A stretch of 64,000 nt of DNA from Mangrovibacter phragmitis (GCF_001655675.1 NZ_LYRP01000047.1:212205-276204); one strand, 5' to 3'. Shown: positions 1-10,747, counted from the stretch's first letter. Notes: a model not told the origin generated them from the sequence alone. Made by a program: numbers and translations.

Positions 1-203
1 TTGATGGATAAAGCATGGATACGGTTATCCGCAATGTATTCCATAAGAGGCCCATAAATCGTTTGTTGTTTTTTCACACGACTCATGTCGGCGAAGAGTT
101 CACCCACTGCAGTAACCTGAAAGTGGCTACCGTCACCAGTGACGTGGACTTCCTGAAGGGGCAGTGTATTCATCAGCACCGTCTGAATTTCATGATTTTC
201 CAT
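1..203 (-). CDS. ibaG: BolA-family protein IbaG, 3' end cut by window edge
   Basis: The minus strand encodes a BolA-like protein starting MENHEIQ and continuing past base 1, so only about 67 N-terminal residues are visible. The stretch GDGSHFQV followed by [12 protein letters not shown] matches the conserved BolA core of E. coli IbaG (YrbA). IbaG is an acid-stress-linked BolA protein thought to bind monothiol glutaredoxins and Fe-S clusters. The ATG at 203 is the only plausible start. The frame stays open about 16 codons upstream to a TAA without a better start, and the ribosome site is a weak GAAGAG. It lies downstream of mlaB and the hairpin terminator, so it probably has its own promoter, with murA expected beyond the edge. 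Confidence 0.9.
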   Translation of the reverse strand, partial: MENHEIQTVLMNTLPLQEVHVTGDGSHFQVTAVGELFADMSRVKKQQTIYGPLMEYIADNRIHALSI

Positions 204-275
204 GGGCTCTTCATCATCGTCGATTAATAAAACCAGCCAAACATCTTAGAGGAAAGTGTTCGCCGCTGAAATAAG

Positions 276-310
276 CAAAAAGGCCTTGCAGTAAGAAAAT
301 GCAAGGCCTT
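276..310 (-). terminator. Rho-independent terminator after mlaB
   Basis: A perfect 11-bp stem (280-290 with 300-310) has a 9-nt loop. Read on the minus strand it is followed by a run of five T. It ends the mla operon and separates it from ibaG. Confidence 0.85.
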
Positions 311-331
311 GAAACTAACCCACTGAAAACA

Positions 332-631
332 TTAGTGGGTATAGGGAAATACTGATTCTGGTAAATTATAGAGCTTGCTCAGCATATCAAGCTTTTCGTT
401 CATGCCAGTGAGCACAACCTCATGCCCCCGGGAACGAGATATTGCTACCAGATGCAGTAAGATAGCCAGCCCCGCAGTATCTACCCTGACCAGCTCGCCA
501 ACCGCTATCTCAGATAACGACTGGCAAACAACCTGCCGCTGTGACCAGAGTGGCAATAACGACCCCTGATCCAGAATACCAAACAGAGACAGAACGCCGC
601 TATCCAGTTGCCACTGCAAAGCACCTGCCAT
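332..631 (-). CDS. mlaB: MlaB, STAS-domain subunit of the Mla phospholipid ABC transporter
   Basis: This 99-residue STAS-domain protein binds the MlaF ATPase in the cytoplasm and is required for activity of the MlaFEDB inner-membrane complex. The STAS signature is seen as VRVDTAGLAILLHLV in the middle and LYNLPESV near the end, as in E. coli MlaB. Its ATG overlaps the mlaC stop by one base (TAATG), which points to translational coupling. It is the last gene of the mlaFEDCB operon and is followed by a strong terminator. The N-terminal half diverges more from E. coli than the other Mla subunits do. Confidence 0.93.
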   Translation of the reverse strand: MAGALQWQLDSGVLSLFGILDQGSLLPLWSQRQVVCQSLSEIAVGELVRVDTAGLAILLHLVAISRSRGHEVVLTGMNEKLDMLSKLYNLPESVFPYTH

Positions 632-1260
632 TATTTCTGCGCTTCCAGGGTAATCGGATGACTGGCAATGGCTTTAAGCTCCGCAGTCAGGCCATCTATC
701 CCTTTCTGGCGCAGCAAATCCCCCCACTCATTTTGTTTTGTGGTGATCATGCTGACACCCTCCACAATCATGTCATATGCCTGCCAGTTCCCTGTCTGGC
801 TATTTTTACGCCACTGGAAGTCGAGACGTACCGGAGGACGACCATTCGGGTCAATGATGGTCACGCGGATTGCCACGATAGTCGCATCACCAATAGGTTG
901 TTCCGGCGCGACCTGGTAGGTTTGCCCATGATACATTGCCAGTGCCTGGCCGTAAGCCTGCTTCAGGTATTCGCGGAAAGCCGCGAAATAGGCCTCACGT
1001 TGCGCCGGAGTGGCTTCACGATAATAACGCCCCAGTACTAATGCGCCGGCATACTTAACCTGGACATAAGGCAATAATTCCTGGTCGACTATCTCACGCA
1101 GATAATCCGGATTCTGGCGAATTTTCGCCTGTTCATTTTTCAGCCTGGAAAATGTCTTTTCCGCCGCCTGGTTCATTAAAACATACGGATTAGACTGATC
1201 CGCCGCTACCGCTAAAGGAGCGATCACCAACATGGCAACCATTAACAGCCGTTTAAACAT
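631..1260 (-). CDS. mlaC: MlaC, periplasmic phospholipid shuttle
   Basis: MlaC ferries phospholipid across the periplasm between the outer-membrane MlaA-OmpC complex and the inner-membrane MlaFEDB complex. The 209-residue product begins with a Sec signal peptide (hydrophobic core about residues 5-18, cleavage likely after AVA at 17-19). It then has the MlaC/Ttg2D fold with [14 protein letters not shown] and a conserved region around [12 protein letters not shown]. Length matches the family. It lies 15 nt after mlaD and is coupled to mlaB. Confidence 0.95.
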   Translation of the reverse strand: MFKRLLMVAMLVIAPLAVAADQSNPYVLMNQAAEKTFSRLKNEQAKIRQNPDYLREIVDQELLPYVQVKYAGALVLGRYYREATPAQREAYFAAFREYLKQAYGQALAMYHGQTYQVAPEQPIGDATIVAIRVTIIDPNGRPPVRLDFQWRKNSQTGNWQAYDMIVEGVSMITTKQNEWGDLLRQKGIDGLTAELKAIASHPITLEAQK

Positions 1261-1275
1261 GACATATCTCCAAAC

Positions 1276-1827
1276 TTAGTTCGTTTTCCCGGACGGGGAT
1301 GGCTCATTATTCCCGTGTGACGTTCCTTGTGCATCGCCACTCGTCTTATTGTCGTTACCATTGTTGCCCTTATACAAGAACTGGCCTATCAAGTCCTCAA
1401 GCACCATAGCTGACTTGGTATCCTGCACCGTGTCACCATCTTTCAGAATACCAGTGCCAAGTTCAGGGTCTTCAAACCCCACATTCAGCGCCAGATACTG
1501 TTCACCCAGTAAGCCTGAAGTACGCACAGCCAGCGAACTGGTGTCCGGAATGTGGTTGTAACGCTGTTCGATATCCATTGCCACACGGGGCAAATAGGTC
1601 TTTGGATCCAGGGAAATATCTGCCACCCGGCCAATCACTACGCCGCCAATACGGACTGGCGAGCGTGCTTTCAGACCGCCAATGTTGTCGAAAGTGGCAT
1701 ACAGACGATACGTTGGCTCAGTATGAAAGGAGGTGACATTCGCCACGCGCAGGCAGATAAAAAGAATAGCGGCAAACGCAACCAGCATAAATGCGCCAAC
1801 CCAAATTTCAAATTTCTTCGTTTGCAT
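1276..1827 (-). CDS. mlaD: MlaD, MCE-domain membrane subunit of the Mla complex
   Basis: MlaD forms a hexameric MCE ring on the periplasmic face of the inner membrane and takes part in lipid transfer to or from MlaC. The product is 183 residues, with one N-terminal membrane segment (about 8-28) followed by the MCE domain containing TFDNIGGLKARSPVRIGGV and a polar low-complexity tail. The start at 1827 (MQTKKFEIW) is chosen because it matches the family. An in-frame TTG at 1842 would overlap mlaE. A GGAATTAAG-like ribosome site precedes the chosen ATG, four bases after the mlaE stop. Confidence 0.95.
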   Translation of the reverse strand: MQTKKFEIWVGAFMLVAFAAILFICLRVANVTSFHTEPTYRLYATFDNIGGLKARSPVRIGGVVIGRVADISLDPKTYLPRVAMDIEQRYNHIPDTSSLAVRTSGLLGEQYLALNVGFEDPELGTGILKDGDTVQDTKSAMVLEDLIGQFLYKGNNGNDNKTSGDAQGTSHGNNEPSPSGKTN

Positions 1828-1831
1828 GAAC

Positions 1832-3437
<1,606 letters not shown>

Positions 3438-3504
3438 CTGATGTCCTTAAACTCTTAGCTTCAGATACACCTGTACATTTAAACACGGCATTGATTTCTG
3501 CTGT

Positions 3505-3531
3505 GCGCGATATTCTTACAGAATATTGCGC
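3505..3531. promoter_or_regulatory. Near-perfect palindrome in the mlaF/yrbG divergent control region
   Basis: Two 12-base arms (3505-3516 and 3520-3531, GCGCGATATTCT type) pair with one G-T mismatch around a 3-base centre. It sits midway in the 231-bp divergent intergenic region, 68 bp from mlaF and 137 bp from yrbG, and has no T run after it on either strand. It could be an operator or a 5' UTR hairpin. I do not recognise the binding protein. Confidence 0.5.
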
Positions 3532-3668
3532 GGTTCAGTTAGCGAAAACTGGCATCGTTTTACTTTTCGGTGCCATATAGTCAAAATTAGGCAAGTGTTT
3601 CATGCTGTGCTGTTCCCACATAAGCCAGAGCAGTGAACCAGTCATTGTAACTGAATAAAGGATTTTTC

Positions 3669-4646
3669 ATGTTTGTAGCGACGTCTCTGTTAATCATCGG
3701 TTTACTTTTGGTGGTTTACAGCGCCGACCGGCTGGTCTTTTCTGCGTCTTTACTTTGCCATCGGCTAGGGGTTTCTCCCTTAATCATCGGCATGACTGTC
3801 GTTACCGTTGGCACATCATTGCCCGAGATAATTGTTGCGTTATCGGCAACGTTACGCGACCAGGGTGACCTGGCCGTAGGTACAGCAATTGGCTCAAACA
3901 TCACAAATATTCTGCTCATTCTTGGGCTCGCAGCAACGTTACACCCCCTAAAAGTCCACTCAGCGTTGCTACGCAGAGAAATCCCACTGATGCTGCTGGT
4001 CACGTTCATTGCCGGGTATATTCTGTGGGATGGTGAATTAACTCGTGGCGAAGGGATTGTCTTACTGATAATCGCCGCTATTTACTTGCTGCTGACAGTC
4101 AAATTTGCTCAGCATGCCCATCATAAAGAAAACGACAACCTGACCCGGGAGCAACTGGCAGAACTGCCTTGTGAAGGCTCTCTGCCCGTTGCACTTTTGT
4201 GGCTGGGCGTTGCGCTCATTATTATGCCGATAGCCACCCACATGGTTATTGACAACGCTACAGTACTTGCCAATGCCTTTAACATCAGCGAGTTCCTGGT
4301 TGGTATCACTGTACTGGCAATCGGCACCAGCCTGCCGGAACTGGCAACGGCAATAGCCGGAGCAAGAAAAGGTGAAGACAATATCGCTATTGGCAATTTA
4401 ATCGGCGCCAATATTTTCAACATCACAATTGTTCTGGGTTTACCTGCGCTCGGGTACCATAGCGACCTCGACCCGCTCATGATCCGGTATGATTATGGCG
4501 TGTTATTGCTGGTCAGTCTGGTGTTTGCGCTACTTTGTTGGCGCCGTTCAGGTGAAATCAGTAAATGTGCGGGAGCGTTGTTATTAGCGGGTTTCATTGC
4601 CTGGTTAATTCTGCGCCTCGCCGGTTTTTTTCCTTTCGTCGAGTAA
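3669..4646 (+). CDS. yrbG: YrbG, calcium/sodium:proton antiporter family protein
   Basis: This 325-residue inner-membrane protein of the Ca2+/cation antiporter (CaCA) superfamily has about ten hydrophobic segments. It contains the duplicated alpha repeats: GTSLPE appears in the N-terminal half (about residue 55) and again in the C-terminal half (about 221), each followed by an AxGSNI or IGANI motif. A weakly conserved polar loop near 150-170 separates the halves. Transported ions in vivo are not firmly known for the E. coli protein. It heads the rightward cluster, with kdsD starting 12 nt after its stop, so cotranscription is likely. Confidence 0.93.
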   Translation: MFVATSLLIIGLLLVVYSADRLVFSASLLCHRLGVSPLIIGMTVVTVGTSLPEIIVALSATLRDQGDLAVGTAIGSNITNILLILGLAATLHPLKVHSALLRREIPLMLLVTFIAGYILWDGELTRGEGIVLLIIAAIYLLLTVKFAQHAHHKENDNLTREQLAELPCEGSLPVALLWLGVALIIMPIATHMVIDNATVLANAFNISEFLVGITVLAIGTSLPELATAIAGARKGEDNIAIGNLIGANIFNITIVLGLPALGYHSDLDPLMIRYDYGVLLLVSLVFALLCWRRSGEISKCAGALLLAGFIAWLILRLAGFFPFVE

Positions 4647-4658
4647 TACGGACACGGT

Positions 4659-5645
4659 ATGTCACACAAAAACGTGGATGCAAACTTTGATTTCCAGCAC
4701 GCCGGGAAAACCGTGCTGGCGGTTGAACGTGAAGGGCTGGCTCAACTGGACCAGTATATCAATGGCGACTTTACAGAGGCTTGCAGGAAGATCTTTGCCT
4801 GCCAGGGAAAAGTCGTGGTGATGGGAATGGGTAAATCCGGGCATATTGGCCGTAAAATGGCCGCAACATTCGCCAGCACAGGTACACCCGCATTTTTTGT
4901 TCATCCAGGTGAAGCCAGCCACGGTGATTTAGGCATGGTGACCAACAACGATATTGTTATTGCCATCTCTAACTCAGGCGAATCCAACGAAATACTGGCG
5001 CTTATTCCAGTACTTAAACGCCTGAAAGTACCACTAATCAGCATGACCGGGCGGCCACAAAGCACGATGGCGAAAGCCGCAGATATCCACTTGTGCATTC
5101 ATGTACCGCAAGAGGCCTGTCCACTGGGCCTGGCCCCCACCACCAGCACAACCGCCACATTAGTTATGGGTGATGCGCTGGCTGTTGCTCTACTGGAAGC
5201 CAGGGGGTTTACCGCCGAGGATTTCGCACTATCGCACCCAGGCGGAGCTCTTGGGCGCAAGTTATTACTGCGTGTTAATGATATTATGCACACGGGTGAT
5301 GAGATTCCCCATGTTAGTGAGCATGCTTCGTTACGCGATGCTTTACTGGAAATCACCCGAAAAAATCTGGGGATGACAGTTATCTGTGATGACCAGATGA
5401 CAATCCATGGTATTTTCACCGATGGCGATTTACGCCGCGTATTTGATATGGGCGTAGACCTGCATACTCTGGCAATTAAAGACGTAATGACTCCGGGCGG
5501 TATTCGGGTTAAGCCGGGTACACTGGCTGTTGATGCATTGAATTTAATGCAGTCCAGGCATATTACATCTGTACTGGTTGCGGATGGCGACCATCTGGCT
5601 GGTGTGTTACATATGCACGATCTGCTGCGCGCTGGCGTCGTCTGA
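4659..5645 (+). CDS. kdsD: Arabinose 5-phosphate isomerase KdsD
   Basis: KdsD interconverts ribulose 5-phosphate and arabinose 5-phosphate, the first step of Kdo synthesis for LPS. The 328-residue protein has an N-terminal SIS sugar-isomerase domain (GMGKSGHIGRK near 55-65, SNSGES near 108-113, SHPGGALGRK near 190) and two C-terminal CBS domains (about 205-328, with RVNDIMHTG and KDVMTPGG). Length equals the E. coli enzyme. It lies between yrbG and kdsC with 12- and 15-bp gaps, so transcription in one unit is expected. Confidence 0.97.
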   Translation: MSHKNVDANFDFQHAGKTVLAVEREGLAQLDQYINGDFTEACRKIFACQGKVVVMGMGKSGHIGRKMAATFASTGTPAFFVHPGEASHGDLGMVTNNDIVIAISNSGESNEILALIPVLKRLKVPLISMTGRPQSTMAKAADIHLCIHVPQEACPLGLAPTTSTTATLVMGDALAVALLEARGFTAEDFALSHPGGALGRKLLLRVNDIMHTGDEIPHVSEHASLRDALLEITRKNLGMTVICDDQMTIHGIFTDGDLRRVFDMGVDLHTLAIKDVMTPGGIRVKPGTLAVDALNLMQSRHITSVLVADGDHLAGVLHMHDLLRAGVV

Positions 5646-5660
5646 ATAGGATATGAAGTA

Positions 5661-6227
5661 ATGAGTACCCCCCAAGCGGTAACTGAAACGTGCTACGGTC
5701 TGGTCGATAACTCAGTGATAGAAAAAGCGGCGCGGATTAAGCTGCTTATCCTTGATGTCGATGGCGTGATGTCTGATGGCCTCATTTATATGGGCAACAA
5801 TGGTGAAGAATTGAAAGCGTTCAATGTGCGGGACGGTTACGGCATTCGTTGCGCCCTAACATCAGGCATTGAAGTTGCCATTATCACTGGGCGTAAGGCA
5901 AAGTTACTGGAAGACCGTTGCCAGACACTGGGCATCACTCATCTTTGGCAAGGGCAAAGTGATAAGCGAATCGCTTACCAGTCGTTGCTTGCACACCTTT
6001 CGTTACAGCCGGAAGATGTCGCTTATATTGGTGATGATCTGATCGACTGGCCAGTGATGTCACAAGTCGGTTTAAGTGTGGCTGTCGCTGACGCTCACCC
6101 ACTGCTGCTCCCCCGTGCAGATTATGTCACGACGATTTCTGGTGGGCGCGGGGCAGTAAGAGAGATTTGCGATATCCTGTTACAGTCTCAAGGCAAACTT
6201 GAGCAGGCTACAGGGCAATCAATATGA
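5661..6227 (+). CDS. kdsC: Kdo 8-phosphate phosphatase KdsC
   Basis: KdsC removes phosphate from Kdo 8-phosphate to give Kdo. This 188-residue HAD-superfamily enzyme of the cap-less C0 type shows catalytic DVDGV (Asp32 and Asp34), ITGRKA (75-80) and GDDLID (124-129). The family tail AQGK/GQSI is conserved. Its last codons overlap the lptC ATG (ATGA overlap at 6224-6227), coupling Kdo synthesis to LPS export genes. Confidence 0.97.
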   Translation: MSTPQAVTETCYGLVDNSVIEKAARIKLLILDVDGVMSDGLIYMGNNGEELKAFNVRDGYGIRCALTSGIEVAIITGRKAKLLEDRCQTLGITHLWQGQSDKRIAYQSLLAHLSLQPEDVAYIGDDLIDWPVMSQVGLSVAVADAHPLLLPRADYVTTISGGRGAVREICDILLQSQGKLEQATGQSI

Positions 6228-6799
6228 GTAAAAGCAGACGTTGGGTCATTATCCTGCTTGCCCTGGCCGTTTTAATTTTGCTGGGGATAAACCTCGCCGA
6301 TACCGACAATAATTCGCAAGTGCAGGTCAATGATAACGAGCCCACTTATCAGAGTGAGCACTCCGATACGGTTGTATATAATCCAGAAGGCGCGCTCAAT
6401 TATCGTCTGATAGCAAAACATGTTGAATATTATTCAGATCAAGAGCTGACCTGGTTTACTGACCCCGTAGTGACTTCATACGATACAAACAAAGTCGCGA
6501 CCTGGTCTATCCGGGCAGACAAAGCAAAACTGACCAATGACCGGATGCTTTATCTTTACGGGCATGTCGAGTTGGATGCACTGACGCCTGACTCACAGTT
6601 ACGTAAAATCACCACCGATAACGCGCAGGTAAACCTGATAACTCAGGATGTTGCCTCCGATGATCTGGTGACGCTATATGGCACCACATTTAATTCCAGT
6701 GGTTTGAAAATGCGCGGCAACTTACGCAGTAAAACGGCCAAGCTGATTGAAAAGGTTAGAACTTCCTATGAAATTCAAAATAAACAAACTCAGCCTTAA
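6224..6799 (+). CDS. lptC: LptC, inner-membrane anchor of the LPS transport bridge
   Basis: LptC is a bitopic protein that receives LPS from LptBFG and passes it to LptA. The 191-residue sequence has one N-terminal membrane segment (about 7-24) and a periplasmic beta-jellyroll domain of the LptC/YrbK family. It overlaps kdsC by 4 nt and the next gene lptA by 32 nt. The long overlap puts the lptA ribosome site inside the lptC coding sequence, as in E. coli. Confidence 0.96.
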   Translation: MSKSRRWVIILLALAVLILLGINLADTDNNSQVQVNDNEPTYQSEHSDTVVYNPEGALNYRLIAKHVEYYSDQELTWFTDPVVTSYDTNKVATWSIRADKAKLTNDRMLYLYGHVELDALTPDSQLRKITTDNAQVNLITQDVASDDLVTLYGTTFNSSGLKMRGNLRSKTAKLIEKVRTSYEIQNKQTQP

Positions 6800-7319
6800 C
6801 GTTCTGGTAGCCGGTGCATTGTTTGCCGCCAGCCTCCCGGCATTTGCGTTAACTGGCGATACGGATAAGCCTATCCATATCGAATCAGATCAACAGTCTC
6901 TGGATATGCAGGGCAATATTGTTACCTTTACCGGTAATGTTGTTGTCACCCAGGGAAGCATAAAGATCAACGCGGACAAAGTTGTTGTGACACGTCCCGG
7001 TGGCGAAAAAGGTAAAGAAGTGATTGATGGCTATGGTAACCCTGCCACATTCTATCAAATGCAGGATAACGGCAAGCCGGTTAAAGGCCATGCCAGCCAT
7101 ATGCATTATGAGCTGCAAAATGATTTTGTCGTGCTGACTGGCAAAGCTTACCTGGAGCAACTGGATAGTAATATCACTGGCGATAAAATTACCTATCTGG
7201 TGAAAGAACAGAAAATGCAGGCGTTTAGTGATAAAGGTAAACGCGTGACTACCGTTCTGGTTCCGTCCCAACTTCAGGACAAAAAAGACCAGAAACCAGC
7301 CCCTAAAAAGAGTAACTAA
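6768..7319 (+). CDS. lptA: LptA, periplasmic LPS transport bridge protein
   Basis: LptA polymerises into the periplasmic bridge carrying LPS from LptC to LptD. The 183-residue product has a signal peptide cleaved after AFA (about residue 27), then the OstA-type jellyroll with DKPIHIESDQQSLDMQGN and ending in a Lys-rich tail. The ATG at 6768 (MKFKINKLSL) matches the family. The upstream in-frame ATG at 6747 has no family support. It is followed 6 nt later by lptB. Confidence 0.96.
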   Translation: MKFKINKLSLNVLVAGALFAASLPAFALTGDTDKPIHIESDQQSLDMQGNIVTFTGNVVVTQGSIKINADKVVVTRPGGEKGKEVIDGYGNPATFYQMQDNGKPVKGHASHMHYELQNDFVVLTGKAYLEQLDSNITGDKITYLVKEQKMQAFSDKGKRVTTVLVPSQLQDKKDQKPAPKKSN

Positions 7320-7325
7320 TTCGGT

Positions 7326-8051
7326 ATGGCAACACTTACAGCGAAAAACCTGGCGAAGGCCTATAAAGGGCGCCGGGTCGTAGAAGATGTCAGTTTAACT
7401 GTGAACTCTGGAGAAATCGTTGGCCTGCTGGGGCCAAACGGTGCGGGGAAAACTACCACGTTTTACATGGTAGTGGGTATTGTTCCACGCGATGCCGGTA
7501 ATATCACCATTGACGATGAAGACATCAGCCTGTTACCACTTCATGCCCGTGCCCGTAGGGGAATTGGCTATCTGCCACAGGAAGCGTCTATTTTCCGGCG
7601 TCTCAGCGTGTACGATAACCTGATGGCTGTGTTACAAATTCGCGATGATCTCTCCAGCGAACAACGTGTTGATCGGGCAAATGAGTTGATGGAAGAATTT
7701 CACATCGAACATCTGCGCGACAGCCTTGGTCAATCACTGTCTGGTGGTGAACGCCGTCGTGTAGAGATTGCTCGGGCGCTGGCTGCTAATCCGAAGTTCA
7801 TTCTGCTGGATGAACCCTTCGCAGGGGTTGACCCCATCTCGGTTATCGACATAAAACGTATTATCGAACATCTGCGTGATAGCGGTCTGGGCGTATTGAT
7901 TACCGACCACAACGTACGCGAAACGCTGGCGGTTTGTGAACGGGCTTATATTGTCAGCCAGGGTCATCTTATTGCCCATGGCACACCCAGTGAAATTCTC
8001 GAAGACGAGCATGTGAAGCGGGTATATCTTGGGGAAGAGTTCAGACTCTGA
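7326..8051 (+). CDS. lptB: LptB, ATPase of the LPS exporter
   Basis: LptB is the cytoplasmic ATPase dimer that drives LptFG extraction of LPS from the inner membrane. The 241-residue ABC protein shows Walker [10 protein letters not shown] (36-44), the Q-loop around 85, signature LSGGE (138-142), Walker B FILLDEP (158-164) and the switch His at about 195. Length equals E. coli LptB. A 161-bp gap follows before rpoN, large enough to hold a separate rpoN promoter. Confidence 0.97.
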   Translation: MATLTAKNLAKAYKGRRVVEDVSLTVNSGEIVGLLGPNGAGKTTTFYMVVGIVPRDAGNITIDDEDISLLPLHARARRGIGYLPQEASIFRRLSVYDNLMAVLQIRDDLSSEQRVDRANELMEEFHIEHLRDSLGQSLSGGERRRVEIARALAANPKFILLDEPFAGVDPISVIDIKRIIEHLRDSGLGVLITDHNVRETLAVCERAYIVSQGHLIAHGTPSEILEDEHVKRVYLGEEFRL

Positions 8052-8212
8052 TAGGGTAAGCGTGACAGGATGTAAAAAAGAGTGAGCACACCTCACATCA
8101 GGTTTGTTCGCTATTCGTTATCACTGTCACCGTTTCACTTTATCAGGAGAGTTTTTCTTTTTGCCAGGGCAGGTATTATTAACGTATTGACCTGAGGAAG
8201 TATGCTCTGAAT

Positions 8213-9646
8213 ATGAAGCAAGGTTTGCAACTAAAGCTTAGTCAACAGCTTGCCATGACGCCTCAGTTACAACAGGCCATTCGCCTGTTGCAACTGTCTA
8301 CGCTGGAACTGCAGCAAGAACTCCAGCAAGCGTTGGAAAATAATCCGCTGCTTGAGCAAACCGATTTTCATGACGAAGTGGAAACTCAGGATGCTCAGGA
8401 TAGTGAGTCGCTGGATACCCGTGAAGCGCTTGAGCAAAAAGATATGCCTGAAGAGCTGCCGCTGGATGCAAGCTGGGATGAGATCTATACCGCAGGAACC
8501 CCCTCCGGCACCGGTGCCGATTACATTGATGATGAACTGCCTGTTTATCAGGGGGAGACAACACAAACACTTCAGGATTACCTGATGTGGCAAGTGGAAC
8601 TGACACCGTTCTCTGATACTGACAGGGCAATTGCCACGTCGATTGTCGATGCGGTAGATGAAACAGGCTATCTCACCGTTCCCGTTGAAGATATTCTGGA
8701 AAGCATGGGCGATGAAACCATAACACTGGATGAAATCGAGGCTGTACTCAAGCGAGTTCAGCGGTTTGATCCTGTGGGTGTAGCTGCCCGTGATTTACGT
8801 GATTGTTTGCTTATCCAGCTTTCTCAGTTCTCTCGTGAAACGCCTTTTCTTGAAGAAGCCCGGCAGATAATCAATGGGCATCTCGATCTTCTGGCAAACC
8901 ATGACTTCCGGACACTGATGAAAATCACGCGTCTAAAAGAAGATGTGCTGAAAGATGCGATGATGCTGATCCTGTCTCTTGATCCTCGTCCAGGGCAGTC
9001 CATTCACACCACTGAGCCTGAATACGTTATTCCGGATGTACTGGTGCGCAAACATAAAGGGCACTGGACAGTTGAACTGAATTCCGACAGTATTCCCCGC
9101 CTGTCCATTAACCAGCATTACGCCTCTATGTGCAACAATGCTCGTAATGACAGTGACAGTCAGTTCATCCGCAGTAATCTGCAGGAAGCGAAATGGCTAA
9201 TCAAAAGCCTGGAAAGCCGAAATGAGACACTGCTCAAGGTCAGCCAGTGTATTGTAGAGCAGCAGCAGGCTTTTTTCGAAAATGGCGAAGAATACATGAA
9301 GCCAATGGTACTGGCAGATATTGCTCAGGCGGTGGAAATGCACGAATCAACGATTTCGCGCGTTACCACGCAAAAATACCTGCACAGCCCACGGGGCATT
9401 TTTGAGCTGAAATATTTCTTCTCCAGCCATGTGAATACTGAAGGTGGGGGCGAAGCCTCTTCCACGGCAATTCGCGCACTGGTGAAGAAGTTGATTGCCG
9501 CAGAAAACCCGGCAAAACCACTTAGTGATAGTAAACTGACTTCTATGTTATCTGATCAAGGTATCATGGTGGCCCGGCGCACTGTCGCAAAATACCGCGA
9601 GTCTTTATCCATACCGCCGTCGAACCAGCGTAAACAATTGGTTTGA
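8213..9646 (+). CDS. rpoN: RNA polymerase sigma-54 factor RpoN
   Basis: RpoN directs RNA polymerase to -24/-12 promoters that need an AAA+ activator. The 477-residue protein has the Gln/Leu-rich region I (about 1-50), the acidic region II, the core-binding domain, and the DNA-binding C terminus with the RpoN box ARRTVAKYR (454-462). A GAGGAAG ribosome site lies upstream. It leads the rpoN-hpf-ptsN-rapZ-npr group. A matching sigma-54 promoter occurs in this window upstream of aapJ. Confidence 0.98.
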   Translation: MKQGLQLKLSQQLAMTPQLQQAIRLLQLSTLELQQELQQALENNPLLEQTDFHDEVETQDAQDSESLDTREALEQKDMPEELPLDASWDEIYTAGTPSGTGADYIDDELPVYQGETTQTLQDYLMWQVELTPFSDTDRAIATSIVDAVDETGYLTVPVEDILESMGDETITLDEIEAVLKRVQRFDPVGVAARDLRDCLLIQLSQFSRETPFLEEARQIINGHLDLLANHDFRTLMKITRLKEDVLKDAMMLILSLDPRPGQSIHTTEPEYVIPDVLVRKHKGHWTVELNSDSIPRLSINQHYASMCNNARNDSDSQFIRSNLQEAKWLIKSLESRNETLLKVSQCIVEQQQAFFENGEEYMKPMVLADIAQAVEMHESTISRVTTQKYLHSPRGIFELKYFFSSHVNTEGGGEASSTAIRALVKKLIAAENPAKPLSDSKLTSMLSDQGIMVARRTVAKYRESLSIPPSNQRKQLV

Positions 9647-9668
9647 CTCAACCGATAAGGAAGACAAT

Positions 9669-9956
9669 ATGCAACTCAATATCACAGGACAGAATGTCGA
9701 GATTACTGAAGCTATGCGCGAATTCGTCAACACAAAGTTCGCCAAACTGGAGCAGTATTTCGAAAGGATCAACCAGGTCTATATTGTGTTGAAAGTGGAA
9801 AAAGTCACTCAAACAGCGGATGCTACACTTCATGTAAATGGCGGTGAATTGCATGCCAGTGCCGAAGGCCAGGATATGTATGCCGCAATTGACGGTTTGA
9901 TAGATAAACTCGCACGTCAATTAACTAAACACAAAGATAAACTGAAACAGCATTGA
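9669..9956 (+). CDS. hpf: Short ribosome hibernation promoting factor HPF
   Basis: HPF binds the 30S decoding centre in stationary phase and promotes 100S ribosome dimers together with RMF. The 95-residue product is the short form, lacking the C-terminal dimerisation domain of long HPF. It begins MQLNITGQNVEITEAMREFV, typical of the HPF/YfiA fold. It lies 22 nt after rpoN with AAGGAAG as ribosome site and is followed by a long hairpin before ptsN. Confidence 0.96.
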   Translation: MQLNITGQNVEITEAMREFVNTKFAKLEQYFERINQVYIVLKVEKVTQTADATLHVNGGELHASAEGQDMYAAIDGLIDKLARQLTKHKDKLKQH

Positions 9957-9980
9957 TGACCCAGGTATTTCCCTGAATCT

Positions 9981-10014
9981 CAGCGGCCCGTTATCGCAGG
10001 ATAGCGGGCCGCTG
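9981..10014 (+). promoter_or_regulatory. Long intercistronic hairpin between hpf and ptsN
   Basis: A 10-bp GC-rich perfect stem (CAGCGGCCCG with CGGGCCGCTG) extends inward by a wobble and four A-T/C-G pairs to a 4-nt GCAG loop. No T run follows, so it is not a standard terminator. It may be an RNA-stabilising or processing element that sets hpf and ptsN levels apart, or a weak attenuator. Confidence 0.6.
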
Positions 10015-10038
10015 GCACAGAGGGTACCAGGTGGAGCT

Positions 10039-10524
10039 ATGATGAATAATGATTCCGCGCTGCAACTCAGCGCTGTCCTGAACCAGGAATGTACGCGTAA
10101 TAACGTACATTGTCAGAGCAAAAAACGTGCTCTGGAAATCGTCAGTGAGCTGGCGGCTAAGCAGTTAGGCCTTCCGTCACAAGCGGTTTTTGATGCTGTA
10201 TTAACCCGCGAACGTATGGGAAGTACCGGCATTGGTAATGGTATCGCTATCCCGCACGGTAAACTGGAAGAAGACACATTACGTGCCGTTGGTGTATTTA
10301 TCCGTCTGGAAACACCCATACCTTTCGATGCCATTGATAATCAGCCAGTTGATCTCTTATTCGCGCTGCTGGTTCCGGCAGATCAAACTAAAACACACTT
10401 ACACACTTTGTCGTTGGTTGCCAAAAAACTGGCCGACAAAACGATTTGTCGTCAGCTCCGTATGGCCCAAACGGATGAAGAGCTGTTTAACATTATTACT
10501 GATGCGGGAAATGCAGAAGCCTGA
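10039..10524 (+). CDS. ptsN: Nitrogen-PTS EIIA protein PtsN
   Basis: PtsN (EIIA-Ntr) is the terminal phosphate acceptor of the PtsP-Npr-PtsN chain and controls K+ uptake and KdpD/PhoR signalling by protein contact. The 161-residue protein has the EIIA fold with active-site His73 in AIPHGKL. The start at the first of two tandem ATGs (10039) aligns with E. coli PtsN, and the upstream GGTGGAG is a good ribosome site. A 223-bp gap precedes rapZ. Confidence 0.96.
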   Translation: MMNNDSALQLSAVLNQECTRNNVHCQSKKRALEIVSELAAKQLGLPSQAVFDAVLTRERMGSTGIGNGIAIPHGKLEEDTLRAVGVFIRLETPIPFDAIDNQPVDLLFALLVPADQTKTHLHTLSLVAKKLADKTICRQLRMAQTDEELFNIITDAGNAEA

Positions 10525-10747
10525 TTCCGGCTCAGTAATCATGAATTAACATCACATGATACCCATGAAAATTGGGGATGCATGCAGGCTAACACCGTAA
10601 ACGCCACTGGCTTCATCTGCATCAGTAACGTAAAGGGTGTTTTACTGGTAGCGGTCATTAGGGTGCCTCTCAGGGATGAGAGAGATAAATATAGCCACCC
10701 TGTGCAAACCGACAACGGGTATATTCAGACTGGGGGAGAGACTGTTC
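10525..10747. other. ptsN-rapZ intergenic region with a candidate leader hairpin
   Basis: This 223-bp gap is the largest in the rpoN-npr cluster. An interrupted stem can form from AGGGTG (10660-10665) with CACCCT (10696-10701) enclosing CTCTC/GAGAG. A GGGGGAGAG ribosome site precedes rapZ. I could not define a convincing promoter or an independent coding frame. Confidence 0.35.

Noticed and set aside
541..1041. 166-codon plus-strand open frame opposite mlaB and mlaC
   Set aside because: It is antisense to well-supported mla genes, with no ribosome site or recognisable domain.
8081..8095. GTGAG-N5-CTCAC inverted repeat between lptB and rpoN
   Set aside because: The arms are short with no T run, and it is not distinguishable from chance in a 161-bp spacer.
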